Positions 19,204-30,387 are shown, numbered from the stretch's first letter. The stretch: 64,000 nt of DNA from Promethearchaeota archaeon (GCA_018238625.1 JABCSY010000001.1:1-64000), one strand, 5' to 3'. Program-made: numbers and translations. Notes: generated by a model from the letters alone, not told the origin.

Positions 19204-20613
19204 ATGAAAGTTGCTTTTAGTAAGTTAAATATTACTCCCAAAGAATATGTATCTAAACCTTTGGCAGGATATACACGCAAAAAACCCTGTTTAGGGAAGT
19301 TAGATGACATTTATGTTCATAGCGTTTTAATAGAAAGCAATTCAGTAGCGTCTAATAAAGATTTCTTGCTTCTAATATCTTTAGATTTGTTAAAAGTTCC
19401 TTTATCTATAACAAAATACATTAGAAATAAAATAATTAAGAAATATCCCTCTTTAAATTTTGAAAGCATTTTAGTGCATGCCACCCATACTCACGCTGCT
19501 TTTGATTTAACGGGCGAGTTTTATTGGCCTGGAGGGGCTCTAAATGTAATGAAGGGTATTATGTTTGGTGCGAATAGGAACGATAAATATATCGTATGGT
19601 TCGCTGATAAAATACTGAAAATGGTCGAAGGATTATTTAATGATTTAAAGTCTTGCAAAATTGCGTGGAAAACGGAACTCTTTAATCCAGACATCGTAAT
19701 CAACAGAAGACACCCCTCTAGGAAGACTCTTCCTCATTTAGGAGTAATAACTTTTAAAAGTCTAGAAGAAAATGAATTATTAGGTTTTATTATTAACTAT
19801 GCGTGCCACCCTACGACTCTATCTTTTCAGAATAACAAATTATCTGCCGATTATCCGGGTCGTATAATTCAAAAAATTAACGAATTGACAAATAATAAAG
19901 TAAAAGCAATATATTTCAATGGTCCATCTGGAGATTTAAACCCTATAACAACATGTGGGACGGAATACGAACAATTTGAATTGGATAAAACGCCAATATA
20001 CGATCAACTAGGTACTTACAATCATACAGAAAGAATTGGATATACGATTGCTGAAGAAGCGTTGAAATTAGCTAATTCTATTTCTGAAAACGATTATTAT
20101 AGCGCCATCGAATTCCAAATATATGCACACGAGTTTTGGATTCCAATGAAAGATCACAAGTATTTTTCTAAACAATGGTTTACAAACAAATTAATTTACG
20201 CAATTAAGAAATTATTCTTGCTAAACATTGCTAGATACACAATGATAAATTCTAATTTTCCAATTTTTATCATTGACAAAAAGAAAGGTAATTTCAGATG
20301 CAAAACTATTATTCAATACATCAAGGTTAGGGCAAAATCAAAATCTAAGGAAAAAGAATTTAGTTTAATGACAATTCCCGGAGAATTGTTTGAAGAAATA
20401 GGAAAAAGCTTACTTAAAGCGTCTTTAACTGGAAGGAATAATATTTTTATTTTTCAGAATGCTCAAGATTGGATAGGATATCTATTTCCTCTACACGAAT
20501 ACGTTGAGGAAGGAGGTTATGAGCCAATACCAAGTTTTAGCCCTCTCGGGGGTTATTTTGTAGAAAATGAAATGCTTAGACTTTTAACAAAAATTAGTAA
20601 TGAAATTAAATAA
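19204..20613 (+). CDS. Neutral/alkaline ceramidase-like protein
   Basis: FSKLNITPKEYVSKPLAGYTRKK; HATHTHAAFD; NYACHPTTL; FNGPSGDLNP. Confidence 0.75.
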   Translation: MKVAFSKLNITPKEYVSKPLAGYTRKKPCLGKLDDIYVHSVLIESNSVASNKDFLLLISLDLLKVPLSITKYIRNKIIKKYPSLNFESILVHATHTHAAFDLTGEFYWPGGALNVMKGIMFGANRNDKYIVWFADKILKMVEGLFNDLKSCKIAWKTELFNPDIVINRRHPSRKTLPHLGVITFKSLEENELLGFIINYACHPTTLSFQNNKLSADYPGRIIQKINELTNNKVKAIYFNGPSGDLNPITTCGTEYEQFELDKTPIYDQLGTYNHTERIGYTIAEEALKLANSISENDYYSAIEFQIYAHEFWIPMKDHKYFSKQWFTNKLIYAIKKLFLLNIARYTMINSNFPIFIIDKKKGNFRCKTIIQYIKVRAKSKSKEKEFSLMTIPGELFEEIGKSLLKASLTGRNNIFIFQNAQDWIGYLFPLHEYVEEGGYEPIPSFSPLGGYFVENEMLRLLTKISNEIK

Positions 20614-20627
20614 ATTTCTTCGTGTTT

Positions 20628-21833
20628 TTATTTTATTAATTCTTCCGCTAGTTCCCACGCTTTGTTATTTAAGGTTATGATTTTCTTCGTAAAATCGTCG
20701 CTAGAAAGAGATGTTTCTTGATTTGTAACGTTCTCTACATCGCTTAGTAATTTTTTTTCTACATCTCTTAATCTGTTGATATATTCTTGCTTTTCTGGTT
20801 TAATCGTGCGTTTTTTATATGGTCTTATAAATTCTTTATGCCTTGACCAAAACCAAGATGAATCTAGCTCCTTGTATGGTCCAGGCTTTTCTGTAGAAAA
20901 TATTTGTCCTTGTCCCGGAAAAATATATGGTTTAAAGGTATTTAAGCACGGAAGTGACCCTCCAGTGAACCAATGTATAGATTTACCATCTTTTTTTAGG
21001 TGTGATACTTGAGAGCCTGTTGATTGAAACGACCCATGCATGCATATTCCTACATTGTGTTCCCTCAAAAACTCCATCATTAAAGCTGGAGTAATCTTTT
21101 GATTATTATCGTTTAACATCGCCAATGAACACCCATCTCGTGTATTATGTGAAAAACTATCGGGAATTTGAGGGTCTGAAAAAATCATAGCGAAATCAAA
21201 ATCGTTGTCGTCTTTACAATATCCTTTTTCAATAGCGTGTTGGATTATACCTTTTCGCCTAATATCACCTTTTCCCCTAATTGATAGGTTGTTGGAAATT
21301 GATCTTACATCCTTAACAATTTCTGCAATCCACCATTTGTCAGCTGTTTCTAATACATAAGCTTCTTTTGTATCCGCAATTAAAAACGAATTGTGGTATG
21401 TCCAACCTTGTTGCCCATAAGCACAACCTCCTCCTTGCCCAAATTTCTCTAACAAATCTGTGATTACATTTAACGCTTCTTTAGCCGATTGTCCTCGCTC
21501 CACGCCTAAGCGTAGTAAATCCATCCCTAATAATCCCATATCTTGATAATTTTCTTTTGAATATACTGCCTCGTTTCCTATTACAACGCCATATGAATTT
21601 GCGGCCATTTCAGCTCCAAACATCCAATAAGGTTGTGAGAGGATAGTCTCATGTGTTTCAGAGACTTGTGGAATGGAGATATAGGTACATTTTACTTCTT
21701 CTCCTTTGGAATATTGCGTTCGGGGAAGGTGAGTTACCAGTTGGGCTTCAGATTGAGGTCTATCACTATTCTTTCCAAAAACTACATTTCCATCTTTGGT
21801 TGAATTTCCTAATGCTACTAATGTATCGCACAT
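20628..21833 (-). CDS. C69-family peptidase/secernin-like hydrolase
   Basis: MCDTLVALGNSTKDGNVVFGKNSDRPQSEAQ; NEAVYSKE; LLGMDLLRLGVERGQSAKEAL. Confidence 0.88.
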   Translation of the reverse strand: MCDTLVALGNSTKDGNVVFGKNSDRPQSEAQLVTHLPRTQYSKGEEVKCTYISIPQVSETHETILSQPYWMFGAEMAANSYGVVIGNEAVYSKENYQDMGLLGMDLLRLGVERGQSAKEALNVITDLLEKFGQGGGCAYGQQGWTYHNSFLIADTKEAYVLETADKWWIAEIVKDVRSISNNLSIRGKGDIRRKGIIQHAIEKGYCKDDNDFDFAMIFSDPQIPDSFSHNTRDGCSLAMLNDNNQKITPALMMEFLREHNVGICMHGSFQSTGSQVSHLKKDGKSIHWFTGGSLPCLNTFKPYIFPGQGQIFSTEKPGPYKELDSSWFWSRHKEFIRPYKKRTIKPEKQEYINRLRDVEKKLLSDVENVTNQETSLSSDDFTKKIITLNNKAWELAEELIK

Positions 21834-21974
21834 AATTTCTTCTAAATCTTCATTTTATTTATTTAATTCTATAAGAATAGCTCAATAAAAATTTTAATTA
21901 TTTAATTTAATAACTACAGTTAAAATAAAATTGTTAATTTCTTAAAATAAGAAAAACTGGAAAATAAATTATAG

Positions 21975-23624
21975 TTGATATTAGTGGGATTATTAATTAA
22001 AAATGGACTGATTTTAGATGGTACTGGTTCACAAGGCTTTATATCAGATATTTTAATTAAAGGGGATAAGGTTGTTCAAATCAAGCAAAACATTGATGTA
22101 GCTGGAACAGAAATAATTGACGCTTCAAATAAAGTTGTTGCCCCAGGTTTTATTGACATGCATCATCACGGAGATCTTTCAATTATGGAGATAAATAAAG
22201 CTGAAGCGTCTATAATGCAGGGTGTAACGACGCTCGTAGTAGGAATGTGCGGATTGGGCCTTGCTCCTGCTAACGAAAAAGTGAGAGATTATTACTATAA
22301 TTTCGTTAAAAACATTTTTGGATCCTCTGATATATTGTATGATACAATTCAAGAATACATGGATGCGATTGCAAAAAAAGGGGTTTCTGTTAATCTTGCT
22401 TTTTTTATCCCGCACGGAAACGTTAGGTTTTTAGTTTTGGGATCTGAAAGGCAACCCGCAAACGAAAGGGAGATGGAAGAGATGAAAAAAAGCGTAGAAG
22501 AAGGGATGAAAGCTGGAGCGTTTGGGTTAACCACGGGTTTGATTTACCCTCCAGGCTCTATAACCTCTACAGAAGAAATAATTGAACTATGTAAAATTGT
22601 AGCTCAATATAAGGGAATTTACGATTCGCACATGAGAAACGAAGGAGGAGATGTAATCAAGATAGGTATGACAGAACTTATAAGAATTGCCAGAGAAGCA
22701 AACGTTCAAGCGCAAATTTCTCATTGGAAAGCTGGAAGTAGTTTTGCTTGGAAATTAACTTCAGATATGATTAATTTAGTTAAAGAAGCTAGAGAACAGG
22801 GGTTAAAAATCTATGCTGATTTATATCCTTACGAAGAAAGTTCTACAAGTCTATCTTATATCCTACTTCAACCTTGGGTTTATGATAATTTTAAAGAAAA
22901 TCTCACTGATTTAGAAAAAAGAAAAAAAATTATCAATGAAATATTTAATTTAATATCAGCTAATTTTTTATCAAGCGCCCCTAAAGTAATAAAACTTGTC
23001 CCTAAAGTTATTTTACGAAAATTTCTCTTAAAATTTTTTAAAAAATCAGTGAGAATAATTAGTGTAACGCATAATCATAAAATAGAGGGAGAATTTTTAG
23101 GGCGCGCTATCAAAATTTTATATCCAAAAAGAAAATTTGTTGATGGTTTATTAGATTTTGTAAGAGATGAAGAAGGAGGAATAATGGTTTCAATGAGAAT
23201 GATGAGTGAAGCAAAAAGCATTAATTTCCTTTTTAAACAAGACTTTGTATGCGTAGGCTCTGACGGTTTCTTGGTTAAAGATGTAAATACTCACCCACGA
23301 TCGTACGGGACATTTCCTAAAATCTTATCTAAATATGTAAGGGAAAAAAACTTAATATCCTTAGAAAAAGCAATTAAGAAGATGACTTCCTTACCGGCGA
23401 CCATATTGGGATTAAGTGATCGCGGCGAAATTAAAGAAAACAAAAAAGCTGATATTGTAATATTTGACTTTGAAAAAATAGAAGATAAATCTACATACAA
23501 AAATGGGCGGCAATTTCCTGAAGGAATTGACTACGTTATCGTAAATGGTAAAATAGTCGTTAAGAAAGGCATCCATACAGGGGCTTTAAACGGCCAAATC
23601 CTAAAACATAAAAGCGATAAATAG
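21975..23624 (+). CDS. N-acyl-D-amino-acid deacylase (D-aminoacylase)-like amidohydrolase
   Basis: LIKNGLILDGTGSQGFISDILIKGDKV, APGFIDMHHHGD, SHMRNEG, SHWKAG, HPRSYGTFP. Confidence 0.85.
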   Translation: MILVGLLIKNGLILDGTGSQGFISDILIKGDKVVQIKQNIDVAGTEIIDASNKVVAPGFIDMHHHGDLSIMEINKAEASIMQGVTTLVVGMCGLGLAPANEKVRDYYYNFVKNIFGSSDILYDTIQEYMDAIAKKGVSVNLAFFIPHGNVRFLVLGSERQPANEREMEEMKKSVEEGMKAGAFGLTTGLIYPPGSITSTEEIIELCKIVAQYKGIYDSHMRNEGGDVIKIGMTELIRIAREANVQAQISHWKAGSSFAWKLTSDMINLVKEAREQGLKIYADLYPYEESSTSLSYILLQPWVYDNFKENLTDLEKRKKIINEIFNLISANFLSSAPKVIKLVPKVILRKFLLKFFKKSVRIISVTHNHKIEGEFLGRAIKILYPKRKFVDGLLDFVRDEEGGIMVSMRMMSEAKSINFLFKQDFVCVGSDGFLVKDVNTHPRSYGTFPKILSKYVREKNLISLEKAIKKMTSLPATILGLSDRGEIKENKKADIVIFDFEKIEDKSTYKNGRQFPEGIDYVIVNGKIVVKKGIHTGALNGQILKHKSDK

Positions 23625-23786
23625 ATTTATAAAAATCTCATATTTTACCACGATTGACCCAAACAATAGATAAATTTAATTAAACTTTAATAAAAGTAAT
23701 ATTTTAAGACTTTGACTAAATAATAATAATTAAATAAGTCTTGAGCTTTTTTCCGGTAAATTAAATTCTTGAAAAAATGAGATAAT

Positions 23787-25580
23787 TTGATAGAAAATAA
23801 GAAAAAAGTATGGATTTTTTCATTTGAGTACGCTGGTGTAGCTAAAGTTGGAGGCCTTGGGGAAGTACCGGCAAACCAAGCAAAACAATTAGCCGATCAG
23901 TTTGATATAACCGTATTTATGCCGTCTCATGGGCAACTTGAAAATTTAAAAACCAAATTTAATTTGGAAAAATTACCATTCACTTGTGTCGGTCAAATTA
24001 ATCCTTCTTTTAGCGGAATAAATGAACAGGAAGAGAGCTATTTTATTTCATTTTATAAATTTAAAATGAAAAATGTCAACATCATTTTAGTTTCTGGAGA
24101 GAATGATTTCACCTCAAAGTATTTAGATGATAAGACGGTTTATAATCCAGAATCAATAAAAGGCAAGATATCTCTATTTAGTATTGGGATTCAGTGTTTA
24201 GTAGAATTCTTTCTAGAAAATAATAAAAAAGATTTGCCTGAAGTTGTTCATTTGCACGATTATCACGTTGTTTTGCCCTACATAGGAATGAAACAGATCT
24301 TAGCAAAAAATAGTTTAAATATTGCTTCAATATTAACGATACACTTATTAACTTGGCCAAGGTTCGAATACAACTTTTATAGAGCAAGTGGAATAGATGA
24401 AACGCCTATTAGAGTCTTGTTAAATGAAGGGTTTAAAATGTTAAATTTGAATGAAATATTTAGACTATCTAATGAATTTAACGAATCGGGCGATGAGTAT
24501 ACAATACCCACAGTTGAAAAGATTGGAGCTATTATATCAGATGTGGTTACTACAGTTAGTCAATCATATTTAATTTCAGACATTATTCCAAACTGTGGCA
24601 AAAAATTAATAGAGTTCAAAGCTGATTTTGTTTGGGATGGATGCGATTGGGACTATTATGAGATTTATAAAAAAGTAGGGACAATTCATGGAAAAGAAAT
24701 TCGCGAATTCCTAAATCTCTCTGAAGAAAATGAGATTACAACTATCAACATGAGAAAGTTCCTTTTAGAATACAAAATAGGTAATCTCAGTCAAAGCCCA
24801 TTAATTAATTCTAAATCCGTTTTAGATACAATAAACGAAATATCAAACGGAAATCCTTTTATTAAAAACGGAAATATTAAAGCCTTTTCAGAATCAGGCC
24901 CGTTAGTTCTTACAACAGGAAGGGTTTCTCCTCAAAAAGGTTTTGAAATTATATTTGAAGCAATTCCAGAGGTCTTAAAAACAGTTCATAATGCAAAATT
25001 CCTTTTTCTCATATTACCAACTGATTATAGCTTGAATGAAATAAAATCATATGCTCACTATGTTAAACAATATCCTGAAAACATACGCATAATTTTCGGA
25101 GTAGCTTCCGATATTTTTTATCTGGCACACATATCTGCCGATGTATTTGTATCTCTTTCCCGATGGGAACCATTTGGTATTATGGCATTAGAAGCTATGG
25201 CATCTAAAATGCCCATCATTGCAAGTAAAGTTGGAGGCTTACAAGAAACCATCATTGATGTAAAAATGTTTCCCAAAATAGGTACTGGCATTCTAATAGA
25301 AAAAGATAACCCCCATCAATTTGCAACGGCATTAATTTCCCTCTTAAAATCGTCAGAAGTTGCTCAACATATGAAAGATTCCGAAAATATTACAATCTAT
25401 GATATTGATATTCTAAATATCATTAACCAGATACCAGATGAAGTTATTAAATCACATGTTTTATTAGATCCATATTATTTTCTGAAAATTAAGGAAAATT
25501 GCTACAAAAGAGTCAAGACCAATTTTACGTGGAGCATCGTTTCTAAAAAACTAGCTAATCTGTATCTTAATTTACATTAA
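23787..25580 (+). CDS. Glycogen/starch synthase-like glycosyltransferase (GT5)
   Basis: FSFEYAGVAKVGGLGEVPANQAKQLA; VVHLHDYHVVLPYI; TGRVSPQKGFEII; SRWEPFGIMALEAMASKMPIIASKVGGLQETI. Confidence 0.88.
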   Translation: MIENKKKVWIFSFEYAGVAKVGGLGEVPANQAKQLADQFDITVFMPSHGQLENLKTKFNLEKLPFTCVGQINPSFSGINEQEESYFISFYKFKMKNVNIILVSGENDFTSKYLDDKTVYNPESIKGKISLFSIGIQCLVEFFLENNKKDLPEVVHLHDYHVVLPYIGMKQILAKNSLNIASILTIHLLTWPRFEYNFYRASGIDETPIRVLLNEGFKMLNLNEIFRLSNEFNESGDEYTIPTVEKIGAIISDVVTTVSQSYLISDIIPNCGKKLIEFKADFVWDGCDWDYYEIYKKVGTIHGKEIREFLNLSEENEITTINMRKFLLEYKIGNLSQSPLINSKSVLDTINEISNGNPFIKNGNIKAFSESGPLVLTTGRVSPQKGFEIIFEAIPEVLKTVHNAKFLFLILPTDYSLNEIKSYAHYVKQYPENIRIIFGVASDIFYLAHISADVFVSLSRWEPFGIMALEAMASKMPIIASKVGGLQETIIDVKMFPKIGTGILIEKDNPHQFATALISLLKSSEVAQHMKDSENITIYDIDILNIINQIPDEVIKSHVLLDPYYFLKIKENCYKRVKTNFTWSIVSKKLANLYLNLH

Positions 25581-25631
25581 ATACGCTAAACTTCTTGAAT
25601 TGATGTAAATCAATTGGTTCTCTCTAATATT

Positions 25632-27611
25632 TTAACTGTGCCAAAATGGATATAAATTTTTAGTTAGAGCACCTTTCCTGTCTGGCACAACAACAAGTTC
25701 TTTTCTTACCCATTCAGAAATCCATTTGTACTTTTGTTTAAAACGGAAATCCATAAATATTATTGCGCCTTTATCTTTTAATTTTCGAATAGGGCGCCCA
25801 GAAGCTTGGTTTGCCCTTTGAACGGCAGGATATAGGTATGCGAAATTCCATCCTTGTTTATCAAAAACCTTATCGTAATATTCTATTTTTGCATTAACTC
25901 GAGGAGTGGGTAAATGATACGGAAATCCAGCAATAATTACTGAATTCATATGATCTCCGGGATAATCTTCCCCTTCCGAATTTCGCCCTCCGCACACGCC
26001 CAATAAAATAGCTCCATTACGAGAAGGTGATGCCATTGATTTAAAATCGTTAACCAAGAAGGCATTTTCTGAAGCAGATAGTCCTGGTTCCTCTACAAAT
26101 AATTGTTTTTTATTCTTAATAGCTATAGATTCAATACCATTTGTAACTAATGCGTTTAGAACTTTATACGAAGCACAAAAGATACCTATGTTAGCAGGGG
26201 TGCTATAAATTACTTCGTCAATTTTAGAGAGTATTTTTTTAAACATTGGACCTGTACGACTCCCTCTACGCGTGTCTACACCTTCAGTAATTATTGCTTT
26301 AATGTTTTCCTTTTGAAATGGTGAATTCGCAACGATTCCCTTATAGCTTTTTCCACTTTCTCTTAAACCCATCAAATTATTATAAACATAAGGGTTTACG
26401 GTCCCAGATAGATGCACGCTAGTATAGCATTCTTTTAAAATGGGAGTAACAATATCTCTTGGATCTAACGCAACAATTTCCATTGAAATTATTGGTTTCT
26501 CTCTTACCCTTTTAAGACTATAACAAAAGAAATAATTATCCAGTAAATAGCATCTTATCCATTTTAGCCAGAACTCTGCTAATGCACCTACGAAATCTCT
26601 TGAAACATCACCGTTTGCGACCTTATCGTCGTGAATTGAAGCACTGAAAGAGTGTAAATCCCTAACGAGATTCTTAAAATCGTTTAAGTTTGAAAACCCT
26701 AACCGTGAATAAACTTGAAGCAAGAAATCTTCTGCTTTAATTTCTATTTCTGTCACACTTAAACTCTTTTTTTTCTTTTCTAAATGGCTTAATAGGACTT
26801 TTACAAACCTCTGCATAATACTTGGGGACCGGAAAATCTCTAAATCCTTTAGACATATTCTTAGGGCGTACGGGGTTATTCTATCGGAATTAATTTCTGT
26901 TGCCATATCAATTACATTATGGCATTCATCAAGCACTAAAATGCAATTATTAAGCTCTTCATCTATAAATTGTAAAAAATTTTCGCGGATAAAAGGATTG
27001 AAAATCCACTGGTAATTGCAAGTAATTATTCTCATTTCTTTTAGAAGAAACTTGCTCAAAAAGTAAGGACATAATTTTTTATCTTTACATAAGTTAATTA
27101 AATCTTCGGCATCAACCGGTTTACTTAATAAATCGGGAGCAATATCGATAGAGTTATCGTATTCACTTCTTTTTTTGATTAAATTTAGAAAATATCTACA
27201 ATTTTTATTTTTTCTTAGGTCTCCGCACACGGACATCGATTCTTTTGGATTAAGTTTTAACGATAATAGCGTTTCGTTAAGGCACATTTCGTTCCTTCCC
27301 CTAATGGAAAGGCCGTTTATTTGGATTTGGGGGGTTTTCTTTTTTAGAAAATTTGAGATTTTCGTTAGTTCTTTAATAATCCTTGTATTCTGAGAATGAG
27401 TACGGCACATATAGATGATTTTTAAATCATTTCGTATTGATAGAGGTAATAAAGCACTTAAAGCAATTATTGTCTTACCTGTACCATTTGGAGCTGCGAG
27501 TAAAGTAATTTTTTTTTCAATTGAAGCTTTTTCAACTTTTTTGATGATGTCTTCTTGGTCGCGTCTAAATTTGTCATATGGAAAGAAATCAAGGTAATTT
27601 ATTTTATACAC
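25632..27611 (-). CDS. XPD/Rad3-like DNA helicase with Fe-S cysteines
   Basis: LLAAPNGTGKTIIALSALL, MCRTHSQNTRIIKEL, LDECHNVIDMA, four candidate Fe-S Cys (EMCLN, SVCGD, NCRYF, LCPYF), VQRANQASGRPIR. Confidence 0.88.
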   Translation of the reverse strand: MYKINYLDFFPYDKFRRDQEDIIKKVEKASIEKKITLLAAPNGTGKTIIALSALLPLSIRNDLKIIYMCRTHSQNTRIIKELTKISNFLKKKTPQIQINGLSIRGRNEMCLNETLLSLKLNPKESMSVCGDLRKNKNCRYFLNLIKKRSEYDNSIDIAPDLLSKPVDAEDLINLCKDKKLCPYFLSKFLLKEMRIITCNYQWIFNPFIRENFLQFIDEELNNCILVLDECHNVIDMATEINSDRITPYALRICLKDLEIFRSPSIMQRFVKVLLSHLEKKKKSLSVTEIEIKAEDFLLQVYSRLGFSNLNDFKNLVRDLHSFSASIHDDKVANGDVSRDFVGALAEFWLKWIRCYLLDNYFFCYSLKRVREKPIISMEIVALDPRDIVTPILKECYTSVHLSGTVNPYVYNNLMGLRESGKSYKGIVANSPFQKENIKAIITEGVDTRRGSRTGPMFKKILSKIDEVIYSTPANIGIFCASYKVLNALVTNGIESIAIKNKKQLFVEEPGLSASENAFLVNDFKSMASPSRNGAILLGVCGGRNSEGEDYPGDHMNSVIIAGFPYHLPTPRVNAKIEYYDKVFDKQGWNFAYLYPAVQRANQASGRPIRKLKDKGAIIFMDFRFKQKYKWISEWVRKELVVVPDRKGALTKNLYPFWHS

Positions 27612-27702
27612 CGAAGGAAGTTTTAATAATTATTGTTAACCTATAATTTTGAACTAATAATAGCACAGAGTATTTATGTTTTTTATTATTTATTATTAAA
27701 AA

Positions 27703-28602
27703 ATGAGTGATAATAATTCTGATGAAAAGGCTTTACTTCTAAGAGAATTACTTGGTGAGACTTTATTTAGAGACATAATAATTTTTATTATTTTATATTT
27801 ATTTATCCTCGCTCAATCTTGGGAAAATTTATTTCTACTGTTATTTCCAATTATAACGTTTGCGTATTCGGTATTTTTCAGAATAATTAATACAAATAAA
27901 TGGAGAACCACTTCTAATAACACCCAAATTCATTATAACCCCATTGGATTAGAAAAAAAGCACGCTAATCGATTATTTTTCACGGCAATACTCCAATTAA
28001 TTCTATTATTTTGGATAGGAGCAGAATCTTATTATCATCCACAGCTAATTCAATCTTATGATCTATTTTTTAACATAATTTTTAACTTTCTCTACACTTT
28101 CGGGTTTTATTGGATACTAATTGATGTATGGAATTATTCCAAAATAGTAATTCGGTTTAAAAATAATAAACTCAATACTCAAGCTCAAAACAATACTTTA
28201 CTTAAAAGCAATTTAGATAAAGTAATCTCACAGCTAAAATTGAAGAGTTTTAAAATCGTTAGCGTTGTTAACTTAAGTACATTCATATTCCTAAATGTCT
28301 TAAATATAAGTTTCACTTTATTTATTGATAATACTTTTTCAAGATTTTCGTATTATTTACCAGGTACTGGAATTGAGGGTTCACTCCCAATAAATATATC
28401 CGTCGTATCATTTTTAATTGTTATAATTTCACCTCTAGTAACAAGTTTTTTACTTATCTTAATCTATAAAGATTTGAACAGCATTAATCCCGCTGATTTT
28501 GAAAATTTATTGAAAGAATTGTCCGAAGAAGATCGTAAAAACATAGTTGAAAATCTTACTAAAATAAATAAAAAATTTAATCGAGATTTAGCTAGAGAAT
28601 AA
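27703..28602 (+). CDS. Multi-pass membrane protein of unknown function
   Basis: 300-codon ORF with several hydrophobic segments; no motif recognised. Confidence 0.7.
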   Translation: MSDNNSDEKALLLRELLGETLFRDIIIFIILYLFILAQSWENLFLLLFPIITFAYSVFFRIINTNKWRTTSNNTQIHYNPIGLEKKHANRLFFTAILQLILLFWIGAESYYHPQLIQSYDLFFNIIFNFLYTFGFYWILIDVWNYSKIVIRFKNNKLNTQAQNNTLLKSNLDKVISQLKLKSFKIVSVVNLSTFIFLNVLNISFTLFIDNTFSRFSYYLPGTGIEGSLPINISVVSFLIVIISPLVTSFLLILIYKDLNSINPADFENLLKELSEEDRKNIVENLTKINKKFNRDLARE

Positions 28603-28690
28603 ATTTTAGAATTTTATTAATTTATTAAAATCATATTTATTAAAATCTAATCCATATATTTATTACTTGAATTTCAAACAATTATATAAT

Positions 28691-29233
28691 ATGTCGCAAC
28701 CAACCAAGCAAAAACGCAAATATCTTTTTAAGGTAGTCGTTGTAGGAGATGGGGGGATCGGCAAAAGTACTATGATACAGAGACTGATTACGGGACATTT
28801 TACCCCTATGAAAATCACTATTGGGACAGATTTAGCCACTTATCAGATGGAATTTGAAAAGATGGTAGTAAAACTTCAAATTTGGGACTTCGCTGGCGAG
28901 AAAAGGTTCAGGTTTTTTTTACCGAATTATGCAAGAGGTGCTCACGGTTGTCTGATATGTTATGATATTACTAGATATACAAGTTTCCAGAACCTTCAAG
29001 AATGGTACGATATTATTCAAGAGAATTCTTCAGACCCAGTGTTTATATTAATTGGAGGGAAAGTTGATCTAGCTGACACTAGACGAACTGTTAAGCGAGA
29101 AGAAGCTGAGGAATTTCGGAAAGAGCATGAAATACCTTATCTTTTTGAAACGAGCTCAAAATCGGGTATAAATAATAAAATTATATTTGAAAAGTTAATA
29201 AAAGAAATACAAAAAAAAATAGGTTTGGGTTAA
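28691..29233 (+). CDS. Rab/Ras-like small GTPase (ORF track starts at TTG 28667; ATG 28691 also possible)
   Basis: VVVVGDGGIGKSTMIQRL, WDFAGEKRFRFFLPNYARGAHGCLICYDIT, GGKVDL, ETSSKSG. Confidence 0.9.
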   Translation: MSQPTKQKRKYLFKVVVVGDGGIGKSTMIQRLITGHFTPMKITIGTDLATYQMEFEKMVVKLQIWDFAGEKRFRFFLPNYARGAHGCLICYDITRYTSFQNLQEWYDIIQENSSDPVFILIGGKVDLADTRRTVKREEAEEFRKEHEIPYLFETSSKSGINNKIIFEKLIKEIQKKIGLG

Positions 29234-29247
29234 CTACTTTAAATATT

Positions 29248-30201
29248 TTACTCTAGTAAGTCTTTGAACTCATCTATGTTTAAGTGTAGGTATTTAGCAG
29301 TAATTAGTTCTCTACCTAACAAATTTAAGAAGTTTTTCTTTCTCTTCTTGTTTATGAACTTTTTCATTTCGCTGAGATCAGGTTCTTTATTTGTTACTTC
29401 GATTAATTTCTTCTTTATTGCGTGATCTACGACTTTTTGACCTACATCAGTTCTAACGATCAAAAATGCTTCTCCAGAACCTTTAGGTGCACCCCATGGA
29501 CTGTAAGAAATATCAGAAAACTCTCCAGTGTAATCAGTACAATATTTACAACCTGCCATTCCACCAGAAGAGCAAGCAAAGCCTATCTTTAGGGAAGTAC
29601 GCTCAGCACCCGTGTTAAAATCGCTTGTTAAAATTTTTGCAAGGCCTTGAAGATGACATGGATTCGCTATAATGCCTATTTCCCGCTTTCTATCCATATA
29701 AGCTCTTCCAATTCCAGTGATTAAGGGTCCAGCGTTTTGAGTGGGGTTGTTAGGGATGTATTGTTTAGCATCATTCGCGCTATCAACAACTACAGGAAAA
29801 GCAACGGGTGGTTTTTTGCTTTTAGGTTTGCTCAAAACAAAGTGCTTAACAATTCCAGAGTCGAATGCGGCCGAGACTAAATTGTATAATATCTCATCTT
29901 TATTTTTGGATTTAACCTGAACAATATCTTTATATACCCCAACAGCTAAGTCAACGCGATTTTGACCAAACATTTTTAGCTCAATTTCGGATATAGGAAG
30001 GAAACTTCGTGGGCATGCATTATAGCACAAACCAACAGTCTCAGCACATTCGTCAACGACATAAGCTAATCCAGTTTCTTCATTAAAATCCATATGTGGA
30101 CAAAACGCGTTACAACTTCCGCAATGAATGCATAAACCGGCATAAATTACTTCATTTTCAAGTTCTTGACTAGATTTTTCAATCTTCATTAACTTAGACA
30201 C
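29248..30201 (-). CDS. Coenzyme F420 hydrogenase/dehydrogenase beta-subunit (FrhB/FdhB) family protein
   Basis: CIHCGSCNAFCPH ferredoxin-type motif; IGIIANPCHLQGL; KIGFACSSGGMAGCKYCTDYTGEFSDISYSPWGAPKGSGEAFLIVRT. Confidence 0.85.
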   Translation of the reverse strand: MSKLMKIEKSSQELENEVIYAGLCIHCGSCNAFCPHMDFNEETGLAYVVDECAETVGLCYNACPRSFLPISEIELKMFGQNRVDLAVGVYKDIVQVKSKNKDEILYNLVSAAFDSGIVKHFVLSKPKSKKPPVAFPVVVDSANDAKQYIPNNPTQNAGPLITGIGRAYMDRKREIGIIANPCHLQGLAKILTSDFNTGAERTSLKIGFACSSGGMAGCKYCTDYTGEFSDISYSPWGAPKGSGEAFLIVRTDVGQKVVDHAIKKKLIEVTNKEPDLSEMKKFINKKRKKNFLNLLGRELITAKYLHLNIDEFKDLLE

Positions 30202-30265
30202 TTTAATATGTATAATTTTTATTGATAAAAATTTGTTTTATAAAATGGAACATAAAATATAAAGC

Positions 30266-30285
30266 TAGTGTGAAAATTCACACTA
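30266..30285. promoter_or_regulatory. Perfect inverted repeat TAGTGTGAA-AA-TTCACACTA, candidate operator
   Basis: 9-bp arms with 2-nt spacer, 65 bp upstream of the FrhB-like start codon at 30201 (minus strand). Confidence 0.6.
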
Positions 30286-30387
30286 TCTATTTTCTAAGGC
30301 TAAAACCGCATAAATTAAGGTTTAAAATATAAAAAAAAAATTAGGAAAACTTATTATTAGAAGAATAGAAGATATTATTTCCAACAA

